A stretch of 64,000 nucleotides of DNA, taken from the NCBI RefSeq assembly GCF_001945445.1, contig NZ_MSXW01000038.1, forward strand, positions 153,126-217,125. The letters are read 5' to 3'. The notes beneath the pieces are model-generated. The model ran no database searches and was not told the DNA's origin. It saw only the letters and a program-made list of their open reading frames with translations. Of this stretch, positions 35,010 to 44,768 are shown piece by piece (position 1 is the stretch's first letter; each line of letters opens with the position of its first letter). The DNA comes from Pseudomonas sp. PA27(2017) (GTDB lineage Bacteria; Pseudomonadota; Gammaproteobacteria; Pseudomonadales; Pseudomonadaceae). Both the position numbers and the translations under genes were made by a program.

Positions 35010-35113
35010 TCGTAGCCGGGCTTAGAGCGAAGCGAAACCCGGGTGCAATCCACGAAAGATTGCTCTGTGCAGAATACGATCCGGGTATTGCTCCGCTCCA
35101 CCCCAGGCTACGA
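35010..35113. repeat. Dispersed intergenic repeat with TCGTAGCC ends
   Basis: The ends TCGTAGCC and GGCTACGA are exact complements. Internal arms AGCGAAGCGAAACCCGGGTG and ATCCGGGTATTGCTCCGCT pair partly. The pattern is a familiar intergenic repeat type in Pseudomonas. It lies between endA and the thrC terminator. Confidence 0.65.
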
Positions 35114-35143
35114 CAACGCGCTGTGCAGCCAGCCTGAAAATAC

Positions 35144-35176
35144 AAAAGGCCGGCACCTCTCGGTGACCGGCCTTTC
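35144..35176 (-). terminator. thrC terminator
   Basis: The stem AAAGGCCGG / CCGGCCTTT encloses a further CACC-GGTG pair and ends in a T-run when read on the minus strand. It lies 19 bases after the thrC stop codon. Confidence 0.85.
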
Positions 35177-35194
35177 GCCTTGCGGCACTGTCGC

Positions 35195-36604
35195 TTAAAG
35201 CGGCTTGCCGCGATTGCCGTGCGCGGCGACGAATTGCTGCACGGTCGGTAGGTCGTTAGCCAGTACGGTGCAGCGCTCTTCGCGCTCGAACAGATCGGCC
35301 AGGTGCGCCGGCAACGCTGGCGACTGATCCACGGCGGACTTCTCGATGGCCTCCGGGAACTTGACCGGATGGGCGGTGCCCAGCACCACCATCGGCACGG
35401 ACAGGCTGCGACGGCACTCGCGGGCAGCACGCACACCGATGGCGGTGTGCGGGTCGAGCAGCTCACCGGTGGCGGCGTACACCTCGGCGATGGTCTGGCA
35501 GGTCTGCTCATCGCTCACGGCGAGGGAATCGAACAGCTTGCGCGCCTCGGTCCAGCGATCGTCTTCGACGGTGAAGCCGCCGGTCTGGCGGAATTCGGTC
35601 ATCAGCGCGGCGATCGACGGGCCGTTGCGACCGTGCAGATCGAACAGCAGACGCTCGAAGTTCGACGAGACCATGATGTCCATCGACGGCGACAGGGTCG
35701 GATACAGCTCACCCTTGGCGTACTGATTGCCGCTCATGAAACGATGGAGGATGTCGTTGCGGTTGGTGGCGACGATCAGCTGGCTGACCGGCAAACCCAT
35801 GTTGCGGGCGAGATAGCCGGCGAAGATGTCGCCGAAGTTGCCGGTCGGCACCGAGAAGGCCACCGAACGCGCCGGACCGCCGAGCTGCAGGGCCGCGTGG
35901 AAGTAGTAGACGATCTGGGCCATGATCCGCGCCCAGTTGATCGAGTTGACCGCCACCAGGCGCGTGCCCTTGAGGAAACCCTGGTCGGCGAAGCTGGCCT
36001 TGACCATCTCCTGGCAGTCGTCGAAGTTGCCTTCGATGGCGATGTTATGGATGTTGTCGCCGAGAATGGTGGTCATCTGCCGGCGCTGCACTTCGGACAC
36101 CCGATTGTGCGGGTGCATGATGAAGATGTCGACGTTGTCGCAGGCCTTGCAGCCTTCGATGGCAGCCGAGCCGGTGTCACCACTGGTGGCGCCCATGATC
36201 ACCACGCGCTCGTTGCGCTTGGCCAGCACGTAGTCGAGCAGGCGACCGAGCAGTTGCAGGGCGAAATCCTTGAACGCCAGGGTCGGGCCATGGAACAGCT
36301 CGAGCACCCACTCGTTGCCATTGAGCTGACGCAGCGGCGCCACGGCCGAGTGCTCGAACACGCCGTAGGTGTCTTCGAGGATCTTTTTGAAATCGGCATC
36401 CGGAATGCTGCCGGTCACGAACGGACGCATCACCCGGAAGGCCAGCTCGTGATACGGCAGGCCCGCCCAGGAGGCGATTTCTTCCTGGCTGAAGCGTGGC
36501 AGGTTTTCCGGCACGTACAGGCCGCCGTCAGTGGCCAGGCCGGCCAGCAGAACGTCTTCGAAATTCAGGGCCGGTGCCTGGCCGCGAGTGCTGATATAGC
36601 GCAT
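35195..36604 (-). CDS. thrC: Threonine synthase
   Basis: A 469-residue PLP enzyme converting O-phospho-L-homoserine to L-threonine. The PLP lysine is at about residue 112 in GPTLAFKDFALQLLGRL. The sequence begins MRYISTRGQAPALNFEDVLLAGLA, the standard ThrC N-terminus; upstream in-frame codons are discarded. Other landmarks are ATSGDTGSAA and VPTGNFGDIFAGY. It follows hom by 60 bases on the same strand; together they supply threonine from aspartate semialdehyde. Confidence 0.96.
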   Translation of the reverse strand: MRYISTRGQAPALNFEDVLLAGLATDGGLYVPENLPRFSQEEIASWAGLPYHELAFRVMRPFVTGSIPDADFKKILEDTYGVFEHSAVAPLRQLNGNEWVLELFHGPTLAFKDFALQLLGRLLDYVLAKRNERVVIMGATSGDTGSAAIEGCKACDNVDIFIMHPHNRVSEVQRRQMTTILGDNIHNIAIEGNFDDCQEMVKASFADQGFLKGTRLVAVNSINWARIMAQIVYYFHAALQLGGPARSVAFSVPTGNFGDIFAGYLARNMGLPVSQLIVATNRNDILHRFMSGNQYAKGELYPTLSPSMDIMVSSNFERLLFDLHGRNGPSIAALMTEFRQTGGFTVEDDRWTEARKLFDSLAVSDEQTCQTIAEVYAATGELLDPHTAIGVRAARECRRSLSVPMVVLGTAHPVKFPEAIEKSAVDQSPALPAHLADLFEREERCTVLANDLPTVQQFVAAHGNRGKPL

Positions 36605-36664
36605 GGTCTGCAAACCTTCGGTCTGGGGCGCCACGCCGCGAGCAGGTCGCGGCGCGCGACGAAA

Positions 36665-37969
36665 TTAGCTGAGTTGTTCGACGCGGATGCGCACCACGTT
36701 GCCGACGACGTCGGCCAGCGCTTCCAGGGCAGAAATGGCGTCGTTCATGCGCTGCTCGGCAACGCGATGAGTAACCAGGATCATCGGCACCAGGCCGTCC
36801 TGCTCCTCGACTTCCTTCTGCATGATCGATTCGATGTTGATGCCGCGCTCCGACAGGATGCTTGCCACCTGGGCCAGCACGCCTGGGCGATCCTTGGCCT
36901 GGATGCGCAGGTAGTAGGCACTCTCGCAATCGGTGATCGGCAGGATCGGGTGGTCGGACAGCGAATCCGGCTGGAAGGCCAGGTGCGGCACGCGGTTGGT
37001 CGGGTCGGTGGTCAACGCACGCACCACGTCGACCAGGTCGGCCACCACCGCCGAAGCGGTCGCCTCCATGCCGGCACCGGCGCCGTAGAACAGGGTGCTG
37101 CCAGCGGCATCGCCATTGACCATCACCGCGTTCATCACGCCATTGACGTTGGCGATCAGGCGGTCGGCCGGGATCAGCGTCGGGTGTACGCGCAGCTCGA
37201 TGCCGGCGTCGGTACGGCGCGCCACACCCAGGTGCTTGATGCGATAGCCCAGCGCCTCGGCGTAGTTCACGTCGGCCGTAGTCAACTTGGTGATGCCTTC
37301 GGTGTAGGCCTTGTCGAACTGCAGCGGGATGCCGAAGGCGATGGACGCCAGGATGGTCAGCTTGTGGGCCGCGTCGATGCCTTCGACGTCGAAGGTCGGA
37401 TCGGCTTCGGCGTAACCCAGGGCCTGGGCCTCGGCCAGCACGTCTTCGAAGGTGCGACCCTTCTCGCGCATCTCGCTGAGGATGAAGTTGCCGGTGCCGT
37501 TGATGATACCTGCTAGCCAATTGATACGGTTGGCCGACAGGCCTTCGCGGATCGCCTTGATCACCGGGATGCCACCAGCCACCGCCGCCTCGAACGCGAC
37601 GATCACGCCCTTCTCGCGGGCGCGAGCGAAGATTTCGTTGCCATGCACGGCGATCAGCGCCTTGTTGGCGGTGACCACATGCTTGCCGTTCTCAATGGCC
37701 TTGAGAACCAGCTCACGGGCAACGCTGTAGCCGCCGATGAGCTCCACGACGATATCGATCTCGGGGTTGCTGGCCACCGCGAAGACATCGTCGGTCATGG
37801 TAATGCCGGTCGACTGGTACTGGGGCTTGGGTGTGCGGGTGGCGATCTGCGCCACCTCGATACCACGCCCGGCACGACGCGCGATTTCCTCGGCGTTGCG
37901 CTTGAGCACATTCACGGTACCGCCACCGACGGTACCCAGCCCACAGATGCCTACTTTGACCGGATTCAC
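36665..37969 (-). CDS. hom: Homoserine dehydrogenase
   Basis: A 434-residue enzyme reducing aspartate semialdehyde to homoserine. The GTG start at 37969 behind GGGAG gives the expected N-terminus NPVKVGICGLGTVGGGTVN with the dinucleotide-binding glycines. The catalytic domain includes GIINGTGNFILSEM, and a C-terminal ACT domain (about 350-430, RIQAKDRPGVLAQVASILSERGINIE) gives threonine feedback control. It lies between dsbC and thrC, the usual Pseudomonas order. Confidence 0.96.
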   Translation of the reverse strand: MNPVKVGICGLGTVGGGTVNVLKRNAEEIARRAGRGIEVAQIATRTPKPQYQSTGITMTDDVFAVASNPEIDIVVELIGGYSVARELVLKAIENGKHVVTANKALIAVHGNEIFARAREKGVIVAFEAAVAGGIPVIKAIREGLSANRINWLAGIINGTGNFILSEMREKGRTFEDVLAEAQALGYAEADPTFDVEGIDAAHKLTILASIAFGIPLQFDKAYTEGITKLTTADVNYAEALGYRIKHLGVARRTDAGIELRVHPTLIPADRLIANVNGVMNAVMVNGDAAGSTLFYGAGAGMEATASAVVADLVDVVRALTTDPTNRVPHLAFQPDSLSDHPILPITDCESAYYLRIQAKDRPGVLAQVASILSERGINIESIMQKEVEEQDGLVPMILVTHRVAEQRMNDAISALEALADVVGNVVRIRVEQLS

Positions 37970-38075
37970 ACTAGACTCCCCAACTGCACTGCGTAAAACG
38001 GCCGACGCGGGCGCCAGCCGTGGAAAAAAGAGCCGCACATTACGAAGCGGCTGTCTGATAGTCAATCGAGCCGGA

Positions 38076-38801
38076 TCACTTGGCTTCCAGGGCCAGTTTT
38101 GCCAGCTGCGCCGCCGGCTGATAACCGGGAATCATCTTGCCGTTTTCAAGAATGATCGCTGGCGTGCCGTTGACGCCGATCATCTGCCCCAGCTGGTACT
38201 GCTGGGCGACCGGGTTATCGCAGGTAGCCGCCGGGACCGACTCGCGCGATTTGGCCTTGTTCATGGCCGCCTGGCGATCCTTGGAGCACCACACGCTGGC
38301 CAGATCCTTGGCACCTTTGCTGCCAAGGCCCTGGCGCGGGAAAGCCAGGTAACGCACTTCGACGCCCAGCTTGTTCAGCTCGCCCACTTCACTGTGCAGC
38401 TTCTGGCAGTAGCCGCAATCGGTATCGGTGAACACAGTGATGTGCGCCTTCGGCTCTTTCGGCGCGAAGACCACCATGTCCTTGGCCGGAATGCCGTTGA
38501 TCTGCTTGGCGATGGCCTTGCTTTCTTGCGCTTCGGTCAGATTGATGGCCTGGCCATCCTTGAACTGAAACAGGTAGCCCTGCATCACGAACTGCCCGTC
38601 GGCGCTGGCGTACAGCTGGCGACCGCCCTTGAGCTGCACCTGGTAAACACCGGGCATCGGGCTCTCGGCAATGGCCTCGATCGGCAGATCGGGCTGGATG
38701 GAAAGCAGGTTCTTGCGGATCGCCTGATCCGGGTCGGCGGCATGGCCGAGAGTGCTGACCAGGCCAAGAGCCATGGCCGCGACGATGCGGGTCACACGCA
38801 T
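38076..38801 (-). CDS. dsbC: Thiol:disulfide interchange protein DsbC
   Basis: A 241-residue periplasmic disulfide isomerase. The signal peptide ends about residue 21 (LGLVSTLGHA). An N-terminal dimerisation domain precedes a thioredoxin fold with active site Cys129-Gly-Tyr-Cys132 in TDTDCGYCQKL, and a cis-proline loop GVNGTPAII. A second cysteine pair (VWCSKD, ATCDNP) is as in other DsbC proteins. The start at 38801 is preferred to an upstream in-frame ATG because it opens a proper signal peptide. Confidence 0.95.
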   Translation of the reverse strand: MRVTRIVAAMALGLVSTLGHAADPDQAIRKNLLSIQPDLPIEAIAESPMPGVYQVQLKGGRQLYASADGQFVMQGYLFQFKDGQAINLTEAQESKAIAKQINGIPAKDMVVFAPKEPKAHITVFTDTDCGYCQKLHSEVGELNKLGVEVRYLAFPRQGLGSKGAKDLASVWCSKDRQAAMNKAKSRESVPAATCDNPVAQQYQLGQMIGVNGTPAIILENGKMIPGYQPAAQLAKLALEAK

Positions 38802-38909
38802 GAATACTCCTATCGAGCGACGGGGTGACAGGGAAAAGACAGAGACTACCATAACCAGGGCCCCAGGCTGCGGGCAGCAGACGCAAAGCGCGAACTGGCG
38901 ACAGCCGAT

Positions 38910-39806
38910 TCAGCCACGCGGATGGTGCTGGGCATGCAGGGCCTGCAAGCGGGCGCGAGCGATATGGGTGTAGATCTGCGTGGTGGACAGATCACTGTGG
39001 CCCAGCAGCATCTGTACTACGCGCAAATCCGCGCCGTGATTGAGCAAATGGGTGGCGAACGCATGGCGCAGGGTGTGCGGCGACAGCGACTTGCTGATGC
39101 CCGCCACCTGGGCCTGATGCTTGATGCGGTACCAGAAGGTTTGCCGGGTCATCTGCTCACCACGCAGACTAGGGAACAGCACGTCCGCGGGACGACCAGC
39201 CAGCAGCGCGGGCCGCGCCTCGCGACAATAGCGCTCGACCCAACCGATGGCTTCCTCGCCCATGGGCACCAGGCGCTCCTTGCTGCCCTTGCCGAACACC
39301 CGCAGCACGCCCTGGCGCAGATTGACCTGTTCGAGCGTCAGCCCGACCAGCTCGCTGACCCGCAACCCGCAGGCGTACAACACCTCGAGCATGGCGCGAT
39401 CGCGCAGGCCAATGGGATCACCCAGATCCGGCGCAGCCAGCAATGCCTCGACATCCGCCTCGGACAACGACTTGGGCAGCGGCCGGCCAAGTTGCGGCAT
39501 GTCGACCTGCAGCGTGGGATCGGCATCGATGATCCCTTCGCGCAACAGGAAGCGGTAGAAGCCGCGCATGCCGGAGATCAGCCGCGCCGTGGAGCGCGCC
39601 TTGTAGCCCTCATTCATGCGCCAGGCCAGGTGATCGAGCAACACCTCGCGCCCCACCGCCTGCAGTTCCACGTCACGGGCCTGCAGCCAGCCGTTGAGCA
39701 GCGCCAAATCGCTGCGATAGGCCGACTGGGTATGGGCGGACAGGCCCTTCTCCAGCCACAAAGCCTCGATGAAACGCTCGATCAATGGATGGTCGACAGC
39801 GGACAT
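38910..39806 (-). CDS. xerD: Site-specific tyrosine recombinase XerD
   Basis: A 298-residue tyrosine recombinase that resolves chromosome dimers at dif together with XerC. All catalytic residues are seen: Arg149 (ACGLRVSEL), Lys173, His244 and Arg247 (LSPHTLRHAF), His270 (LLGHSDLSTTQIYTH) and Tyr279. It is a housekeeping gene next to dsbC, in the same place as in other pseudomonads, not an integrase of a mobile element. Confidence 0.96.
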   Translation of the reverse strand: MSAVDHPLIERFIEALWLEKGLSAHTQSAYRSDLALLNGWLQARDVELQAVGREVLLDHLAWRMNEGYKARSTARLISGMRGFYRFLLREGIIDADPTLQVDMPQLGRPLPKSLSEADVEALLAAPDLGDPIGLRDRAMLEVLYACGLRVSELVGLTLEQVNLRQGVLRVFGKGSKERLVPMGEEAIGWVERYCREARPALLAGRPADVLFPSLRGEQMTRQTFWYRIKHQAQVAGISKSLSPHTLRHAFATHLLNHGADLRVVQMLLGHSDLSTTQIYTHIARARLQALHAQHHPRG

Positions 39807-39850
39807 GGGGTCAGATCTGCACTACGCAAAGAATTCATTATCAACACAAT

Positions 39851-39946
39851 CAAAAGCAGATACTGCACTGCTTTTGTGGCAGCGGGCGGGGACGCCTAGT
39901 TCGTGCCCGCGATTTCGCGCGCATGGGCTAGGCGCCCCCGCCCGCC
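39851..39946. repeat. Palindromic repeats upstream of xerD
   Basis: Two hairpins are present. CAAAAGCAG (39851-39859) pairs with CTGCTTTTG (39868-39876). GCGGGCGGGGACGCCTAG (39882-39899) pairs at 17 of 18 positions with 39928-39945. The second is a dispersed-repeat-like palindrome with a loop of about 28 bases. Both lie between rplS and xerD. Confidence 0.7.
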
Positions 39947-39995
39947 TCCACAGGTGGCTTGCGAAACGGCTGCCAGCCCACCAAACGCCAGAAAC

Positions 39996-40024
39996 GAAAA
40001 AAGCAGCCGAGGCTGCTTTTTTCG
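39996..40024 (-). terminator. Terminator of the rpsP-rimM-trmD-rplS operon
   Basis: A perfect 12-base inverted repeat AAAAAAGCAGCC / GGCTGCTTTTTT with loop GA lies 16 bases after the rplS stop. The run of T on the minus strand makes it a textbook intrinsic terminator. Confidence 0.94.
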
Positions 40025-40039
40025 AGGGGGAAAGCTGGA

Positions 40040-40390
40040 TTAAACCAGTTTTTCCTTGATGCGCGCTGCCTTGCCGGACAGGTCGCGGAGGTAGTACAGC
40101 TTGGCCTTGCGAACGTCGCCGCGACGCTTGACTGCCAGGCTGTCGACCAGCGGGCTGTAGGTCTGGAAAGTACGCTCAACGCCTACGCCGCTGGAGATCT
40201 TGCGCACGGTGAAGGCGCTGTTCAGACCACGGTTACGCTTGGCGATTACCACACCTTCGAACGCCTGCAGACGCTGACGGTCACCTTCCTTCACTTTCAC
40301 CTGAACGACTACGGTGTCGCCCGGGGCAAAGGTCGGGATCTCTTTGCTCATCTGCTCAGCTTCGATTTGCTGAATGATTTTGTTGGTCAT
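40040..40390 (-). CDS. rplS: 50S ribosomal protein L19
   Basis: A 116-residue protein at the 30S-50S interface of the ribosome. Family landmarks: [44 protein letters not shown] and [20 protein letters not shown]. It is the last gene of the rpsP-rimM-trmD-rplS operon, separated from trmD by 40 bases and followed by a strong terminator. Length is standard. Confidence 0.97.
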   Translation of the reverse strand: MTNKIIQQIEAEQMSKEIPTFAPGDTVVVQVKVKEGDRQRLQAFEGVVIAKRNRGLNSAFTVRKISSGVGVERTFQTYSPLVDSLAVKRRGDVRKAKLYYLRDLSGKAARIKEKLV

Positions 40391-40430
40391 GCTGCGCTCC
40401 TAAGACGGGCCGTCAGGCCGGCCATCGATA

Positions 40431-41183
40431 TTAGTTATCGTCCCGCTGGCGGATGTATTCCTCCAGCAGCTTCTTCTCTTCTCCAGAAAGCGAGCGGCTA
40501 TCCAGAAGATCGACACGGCGTTCCCAGGTGCGTCCCAGGGACTGCTGCAAACGCCAGCGCCGGATGTGTTCGTGGTTGCCGCCAAGCAGCACCTCCGGAA
40601 CACGCTTATCCGCATACACCTCCGGACGGGTGTAGTGCGGGCAGTCGAGCAAGCCATCCGTGAAGGAGTCTTCCTCGGCCGAATCTGCATGACCCAATGC
40701 ACCAGGCAAAAGGCGCGTTACCGCATCGATCAGCACCATGGCTGGCAGCTCACCGCCAGACAGGACGTAGTCGCCGATCGACCATTCCTCGTCGACGTGC
40801 GTTTCGATGAAACGCTCGTCGACGCCTTCGTAGCGGCCGGCAATGAGGATCAAACGCTCCTCCTTCGCCAGCTCGCGTACCGCCGCCTGCGTCAGCGGGC
40901 GGCCCTGCGGCGACAGGTAGATCACCTTCGCCGCAACGTCGCTGGCCTGCCTGGCATCGGCCAGAGCATCTTCCAGCGGCTTGATCTTCATCACCATGCC
41001 GGGACCACCACCGAAGGGGCGGTCGTCAACCGTGTGATGACGATCCGTGGTGTAACTGCGTGGGTTCCAGCAGGTCAGCTGCAACAGCTCCTGCCTCACC
41101 GCACGACTGGTGATGCCGTAATCGCCGATGGCGGCGAACATCTCAGGGAAAAGCGTAATGACATCGACGCGCAGGCTCGCCAT
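40431..41183 (-). CDS. trmD: tRNA (guanine-N1)-methyltransferase
   Basis: A 250-residue SPOUT-class enzyme that methylates G37 of tRNAs to prevent frameshifting, using S-adenosylmethionine. The start at 41183 gives [21 protein letters not shown], the usual N-terminus; a longer frame overlaps rimM. Trefoil-knot segments are [23 protein letters not shown] and [21 protein letters not shown]. It starts 4 bases after rimM. Confidence 0.97.
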   Translation of the reverse strand: MASLRVDVITLFPEMFAAIGDYGITSRAVRQELLQLTCWNPRSYTTDRHHTVDDRPFGGGPGMVMKIKPLEDALADARQASDVAAKVIYLSPQGRPLTQAAVRELAKEERLILIAGRYEGVDERFIETHVDEEWSIGDYVLSGGELPAMVLIDAVTRLLPGALGHADSAEEDSFTDGLLDCPHYTRPEVYADKRVPEVLLGGNHEHIRRWRLQQSLGRTWERRVDLLDSRSLSGEEKKLLEEYIRQRDDN

Positions 41184-41187
41184 GGCG

Positions 41188-41724
41188 TCAGAAATCCGCA
41201 TCCCAATCGACCCGCATCTCGCCAGCCTCGAGGCTGATCGACAACACGCACTGCTGCGTATAAGGCAACAGACGCTCACGATCATCGAGGCTGTCAGCGC
41301 AGGGCTTGACCACCATCACGTCATTGGCACCGGTCTCGAACAGATGATCGACCTTGCCGAGCAGTTGCCCTGCCTGATCGATAACCTTCAGACCTTCCAG
41401 CTGATACCAGTAGAACTCGCCGTCATCGAGCTCCGGCAGCTGGCTGCGAGGAACGCAGATCTCGAAGCCCGCGTAGGTACGCGCCACTTCACGATCATCG
41501 AGCCCTTTCAGCCTGGCGACCAGAACCTTGCCCTGCAAGCGTCCACCAGCCAGTTCAACCTGTTTCACCTCACCGTCGCGCCGTAGCGTCCAGCGAGGGT
41601 AATCGAGCACGTTATCCAGCGGATCGGTAAAGGAATACACCTTTATCTCACCCTTGACGCCATGCACCGAAACGATCTTGCCAAGAACCAGAAGATCCTC
41701 GGCGGGGGCCGGCGTCGTGCTCAT
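41188..41724 (-). CDS. rimM: 16S rRNA processing protein RimM
   Basis: A 178-residue ribosome maturation factor that binds S19 during 30S assembly. The N-terminal RimM domain ([24 protein letters not shown]) and C-terminal PRC-barrel ([36 protein letters not shown]) are both complete. It lies 8 bases after rpsP in the conserved operon. Confidence 0.97.
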   Translation of the reverse strand: MSTTPAPAEDLLVLGKIVSVHGVKGEIKVYSFTDPLDNVLDYPRWTLRRDGEVKQVELAGGRLQGKVLVARLKGLDDREVARTYAGFEICVPRSQLPELDDGEFYWYQLEGLKVIDQAGQLLGKVDHLFETGANDVMVVKPCADSLDDRERLLPYTQQCVLSISLEAGEMRVDWDADF

Positions 41725-41732
41725 AGAAGTGC

Positions 41733-41984
41733 TTAGGCAGCAGCCTTGGCAGCTTCTTTCAGCAGCTGAGCAACACGCTCAGACGGCTGGGCACCCTGGC
41801 TCAGCCAGTAAGTGGCGCGCTCTTGATTCACGGACAGCTTGACTTCAGCACCCGAGGCGATCGGGTTGAAGAAACCGATGCGCTCTACGAAGCGACCGTC
41901 GCGCGCATTGCGGCTGTTGGTCACGGTGAGGTGGTAGAAGGGGCGCTTTTTGGAGCCGCCACGAGCGAGACGAATAGTTACCAT
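41733..41984 (-). CDS. rpsP: 30S ribosomal protein S16
   Basis: An 83-residue small-subunit protein starting [21 protein letters not shown], the invariant S16 N-terminus; an upstream in-frame ATG is rejected on family length. The C-terminus ends in an alanine/lysine-rich tail. It is the first gene of the rpsP-rimM-trmD-rplS operon, so the promoter should lie in the 143 bases between it and ffh. Confidence 0.97.
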   Translation of the reverse strand: MVTIRLARGGSKKRPFYHLTVTNSRNARDGRFVERIGFFNPIASGAEVKLSVNQERATYWLSQGAQPSERVAQLLKEAAKAAA

Positions 41985-42127
41985 GTGAACATCGTTCCTG
42001 TAGTCGGTGCTAACTTGAGGCACACATCAAAAATGGGCCTAGGCCCGAAAGGCCGCATATTCTAAGGATTATGCGGCTGTTTGCAAATCTCTTTTTCCAC
42101 AGGCCGCCAGGCGGCCTGCCAGAGCCA

Positions 42128-43504
42128 TCAGAACTTCGGCATGCCGCCGCCCGGCATCATGTTGCCCATGCCGCGCATCATCTTGGCCATGCCACCTTTG
42201 GCACTGAATTTCTTCATCATCTTCTGCATCTGCTTGTGCTGTTTGATCAGCCGGCCGATGTCCTGCACCTGGGTGCCAGAACCCATGGCGATACGGCGCT
42301 TGCGCGAGCCGCTGATGATATCGGGGTCGCGGCGCTCGGCAGGCGTCATCGAGTTGATGATCGCCTCCATCTGCTTGAACTGCTTTTCCGCGGCGCCCTG
42401 GGCATTGCCCATCTGCGCGAGATTGACGCCCCCCATCTGCGGCAGCTTGTCCATCAGGCCGCCGAGGCCGCCCATGCTCTTCATCTGCACGAGCTGGTCG
42501 CGGAAGTCCTCGAGGTCGAAACCCTTGCCCTTCTTGAGCTTCTTGGTGAGCTTCTCGGCCTTCTCGCGATCGAGGGTCTGCTCGGCCTGCTCGATCAGGC
42601 TGAGCACGTCGCCCATGCCGAGAATGCGCGAGGCGATTCGCTCGGGGTGGAAGGGCTCGAGCGCTTCGCTCTTCTCGCCCATACCGATGAACTTGATCGG
42701 CTTGCCGGTGATGGCGCGCACCGACAGCGCGGCACCGCCACGGGCATCGCCGTCGACCTTGGTGAGCACCACGCCAGTGAGCGGCAGCGCATCGTTGAAG
42801 GCCTTGGCGGTGTTGGCGGCGTCCTGACCGGTCATGGCGTCGACCACGAACAGGGTTTCCACCGGCTTCACCGCAGCGTGCAGCGCCTGGATCTCGGCCA
42901 TCATCTCGGCATCGACGGCCAGGCGACCGGCAGTATCGACCAGCACCACGTCGATGTACTTGAGCTTGGCTTCGCGGATCGCCGCTTCGGCGATGGCCAC
43001 CGGTTTCTGGGTGATATCGGACGGGAAGAAGGTCACGCCGATGTCGCTCGCCAGGGTTTCCAGCTGCTTGATCGCCGCCGGACGGTAGACGTCCGCGGAG
43101 ACCACCATCACGCTCTTCTTCTTGCGCTCCTTGAGCAGGCGCGCCAGCTTGCCCACGGTGGTGGTCTTACCGGCACCCTGCAGACCAGCCATCAACACCA
43201 CCGCCGGCGGCGTGGTGCTCAGGTCGAGGTCTTCGTTGGCGGCGCCCATGAGGCTTTCCAGCTCCAGACGCACGATCTTCACGAACGCCTGGCCCGGGGT
43301 CAGGCTCTTGGACACCTCGGTGCCGACCGCGCGATCCTTGACGCGGGCGACGAAATCCTTGACCACGGGCAGCGCCACGTCGGCCTCGAGCAACGCCATG
43401 CGCACTTCGCGCAGGGTGTCCTTGATGTTGTCCTCGGTCAGCTTGGCCTTGCCAGTGACGCTGCGCAGAGTCTGCGAGAGGCGATCGGTTAAGTTTTCGA
43501 ACAT
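42128..43504 (-). CDS. ffh: Signal recognition particle protein Ffh
   Basis: A 458-residue SRP GTPase. An N-terminal helical domain leads to the G domain with P-loop GLQGAGKT at 107-114, VDTAGRL and TKVDGDARGG. The C-terminal methionine-rich M domain (MKKFSAKGGMAKMMRGMGNMMPGG) binds 4.5S RNA and signal sequences. It co-translationally targets inner-membrane proteins. A perfect 9-base hairpin follows the stop (42100-42118), but without a T-run. Structured repeat copy 3 lies upstream. Confidence 0.97.
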   Translation of the reverse strand: MFENLTDRLSQTLRSVTGKAKLTEDNIKDTLREVRMALLEADVALPVVKDFVARVKDRAVGTEVSKSLTPGQAFVKIVRLELESLMGAANEDLDLSTTPPAVVLMAGLQGAGKTTTVGKLARLLKERKKKSVMVVSADVYRPAAIKQLETLASDIGVTFFPSDITQKPVAIAEAAIREAKLKYIDVVLVDTAGRLAVDAEMMAEIQALHAAVKPVETLFVVDAMTGQDAANTAKAFNDALPLTGVVLTKVDGDARGGAALSVRAITGKPIKFIGMGEKSEALEPFHPERIASRILGMGDVLSLIEQAEQTLDREKAEKLTKKLKKGKGFDLEDFRDQLVQMKSMGGLGGLMDKLPQMGGVNLAQMGNAQGAAEKQFKQMEAIINSMTPAERRDPDIISGSRKRRIAMGSGTQVQDIGRLIKQHKQMQKMMKKFSAKGGMAKMMRGMGNMMPGGGMPKF

Positions 43505-43609
43505 GCGCGTTCCTTTCGGGCCGTCTGGCCGGGATGGGCTGGCAGCAAACGGCGGATTATAACGAAGACCGCGACGCTTTCGAGGCTTCTTTGTCGGCGC
43601 CGCTGCGAC

Positions 43610-43880
43610 CCAGGGTCTGTTGACGGTTCAACGCGAGCCGCGTTGCCGCGAGAAATCTCGCCAGGCTAGGCGGAGGACGCAGGGAATGGTCATTCCCTTG
43701 CCAAGTCCTCCAACGACGCATGGCGAGATTTCTCGCGCAACCCGCAGGGCCGGGCCCGTTTTTTCGCGATGCAGCGTTTCTCGCCGGCTCATTTAGCCAG
43801 CTAAACTTCGCGGCTCGTGCCTTGCCTCGCGAAAAAACGGGCGCCGGCGCGGCCGTGCGTGAACCGTCAACAGACCCTAG
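43610..43880. repeat. Structured CTAG-bounded repeat element, copy 3
   Basis: The shortest copy (271 bases), with left border CCAG and right border CTAG. The terminal inverted repeats (43610-43630, 43860-43880) have variable part GTTGACGGTTC, complementary within the copy and different from copies 1 and 2. Stems: GAAATCTCGCCA (43652-43663) with TGGCGAGATTTC (43721-43732), extended to 16 pairs; GGAGGAC (43672-43678) with GTCCTCC (43705-43711), enclosing GGGAATGGTCATTCCC; CCCGTTTTTTCGCGA (43755-43769) with TCGCGAAAAAACGGG (43827-43841); TTTAGCCAGCTAAA (43792-43805). It lies between the divergent ffh and ypjD-like genes. Confidence 0.9.
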
Positions 43881-43964
43881 TGAGAGCGGATACCGCTTGC
43901 AGTCTTTTTGCGACAACGGTTGTGTGCCACACTCAGCGCCTTTGAGCCCGCGTATCCAGGATCT

Positions 43965-44765
43965 ATGCACCCTCTGTTGCCCAGCCTCGCCGCCGCCATC
44001 CTCTATTTTGGCGCCGCCAGCTATCAAGGCCTGCATCTGGCCCGCCGCAGCACGCCCAGCCAACCGGTGTTGCTGCTGGCAGGCTTTATCGCCCTATTGT
44101 TCCACGGCGGCAGCCTGTTCATGCAGATGCGTGGCAGCACCGGGCTGAACCTGGACTTCTTCAACACCGCCAGCCTGATCGCTTTCACGGTAATCGCGCT
44201 GATCCTGCTGGCCTGCCAGCGCATGCCGGTGCACAACCTGCTGCTGTTTCTGTTTCCGCTCGGCGGGCTGACGGTGCTGTGCGCGCAGTTCATGCCCAGC
44301 GGCACCAGCCAGCCGATAGAGGAAGGCCCCGGCATTCTCGCCCATATCCTGTTGTCTATCGCCGCCTACGGCATGCTGACCATCGCCATGTTCCAGTCAC
44401 TGCTGCTGCTGGTGCAGGATCACCAGCTCAAGCACAAGCATCCCTCCGGACTGATCCGCAACTTCCCGCCGCTGCAAACCATGGAAAGCCTGCTGTTCGG
44501 CTTCCTGTGGAGCGGCTGGGCGCTGCTGTCGCTGTCGCTGTTGTCCGGCGCAGTATTCATCGACAATCTGTTCACCCAGCACCTGGTGCACAAGACCATC
44601 CTGTCGTGCTTCGCCTGGGTGGTGTTCGCCGTGTTGCTGTGGGGCCGCCACCAACTCGGCTGGCGCGGTCACAAGGCGATCCGCTGGACGCTGGCCGGGT
44701 TCTGCCTGCTGATGCTGGCCTTCTTCGGCAGCAAGCTGGTTCGTGAATTCATCCTGCACATCTGA
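43965..44765 (+). CDS. YpjD-like inner-membrane protein (CcsA/cytochrome c assembly family)
   Basis: A 266-residue protein with eight hydrophobic segments, starting MHPLLPSLAAAILYFGAASYQG. The tryptophan-poor variant of the CcsA/CcmC-type domain is visible in ILAHILLSIAAYGMLTIAMFQSLLLL and in the conserved LFGFLWSGWALLSLSLLSG segment. In Pseudomonas and E. coli (ypjD) it sits beside ffh and a CorC-like gene. A role in haem or cytochrome handling is suggested by family but not shown. The downstream gene starts 4 bases later. Confidence 0.85.
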   Translation: MHPLLPSLAAAILYFGAASYQGLHLARRSTPSQPVLLLAGFIALLFHGGSLFMQMRGSTGLNLDFFNTASLIAFTVIALILLACQRMPVHNLLLFLFPLGGLTVLCAQFMPSGTSQPIEEGPGILAHILLSIAAYGMLTIAMFQSLLLLVQDHQLKHKHPSGLIRNFPPLQTMESLLFGFLWSGWALLSLSLLSGAVFIDNLFTQHLVHKTILSCFAWVVFAVLLWGRHQLGWRGHKAIRWTLAGFCLLMLAFFGSKLVREFILHI

Positions 44766-44768
44766 GCC

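Noticed and set aside
38910-39806. Tyrosine recombinase as a mobile-element integrase
   Set aside because: It is XerD by sequence, length and neighbourhood (dsbC, hom, thrC), and there is no tRNA attachment site or cargo.
42096-42120. Hairpin after ffh as an intrinsic terminator
   Set aside because: The stem is perfect, but the T-run lies on the wrong side for the minus-strand transcript, so it would be followed by A residues.
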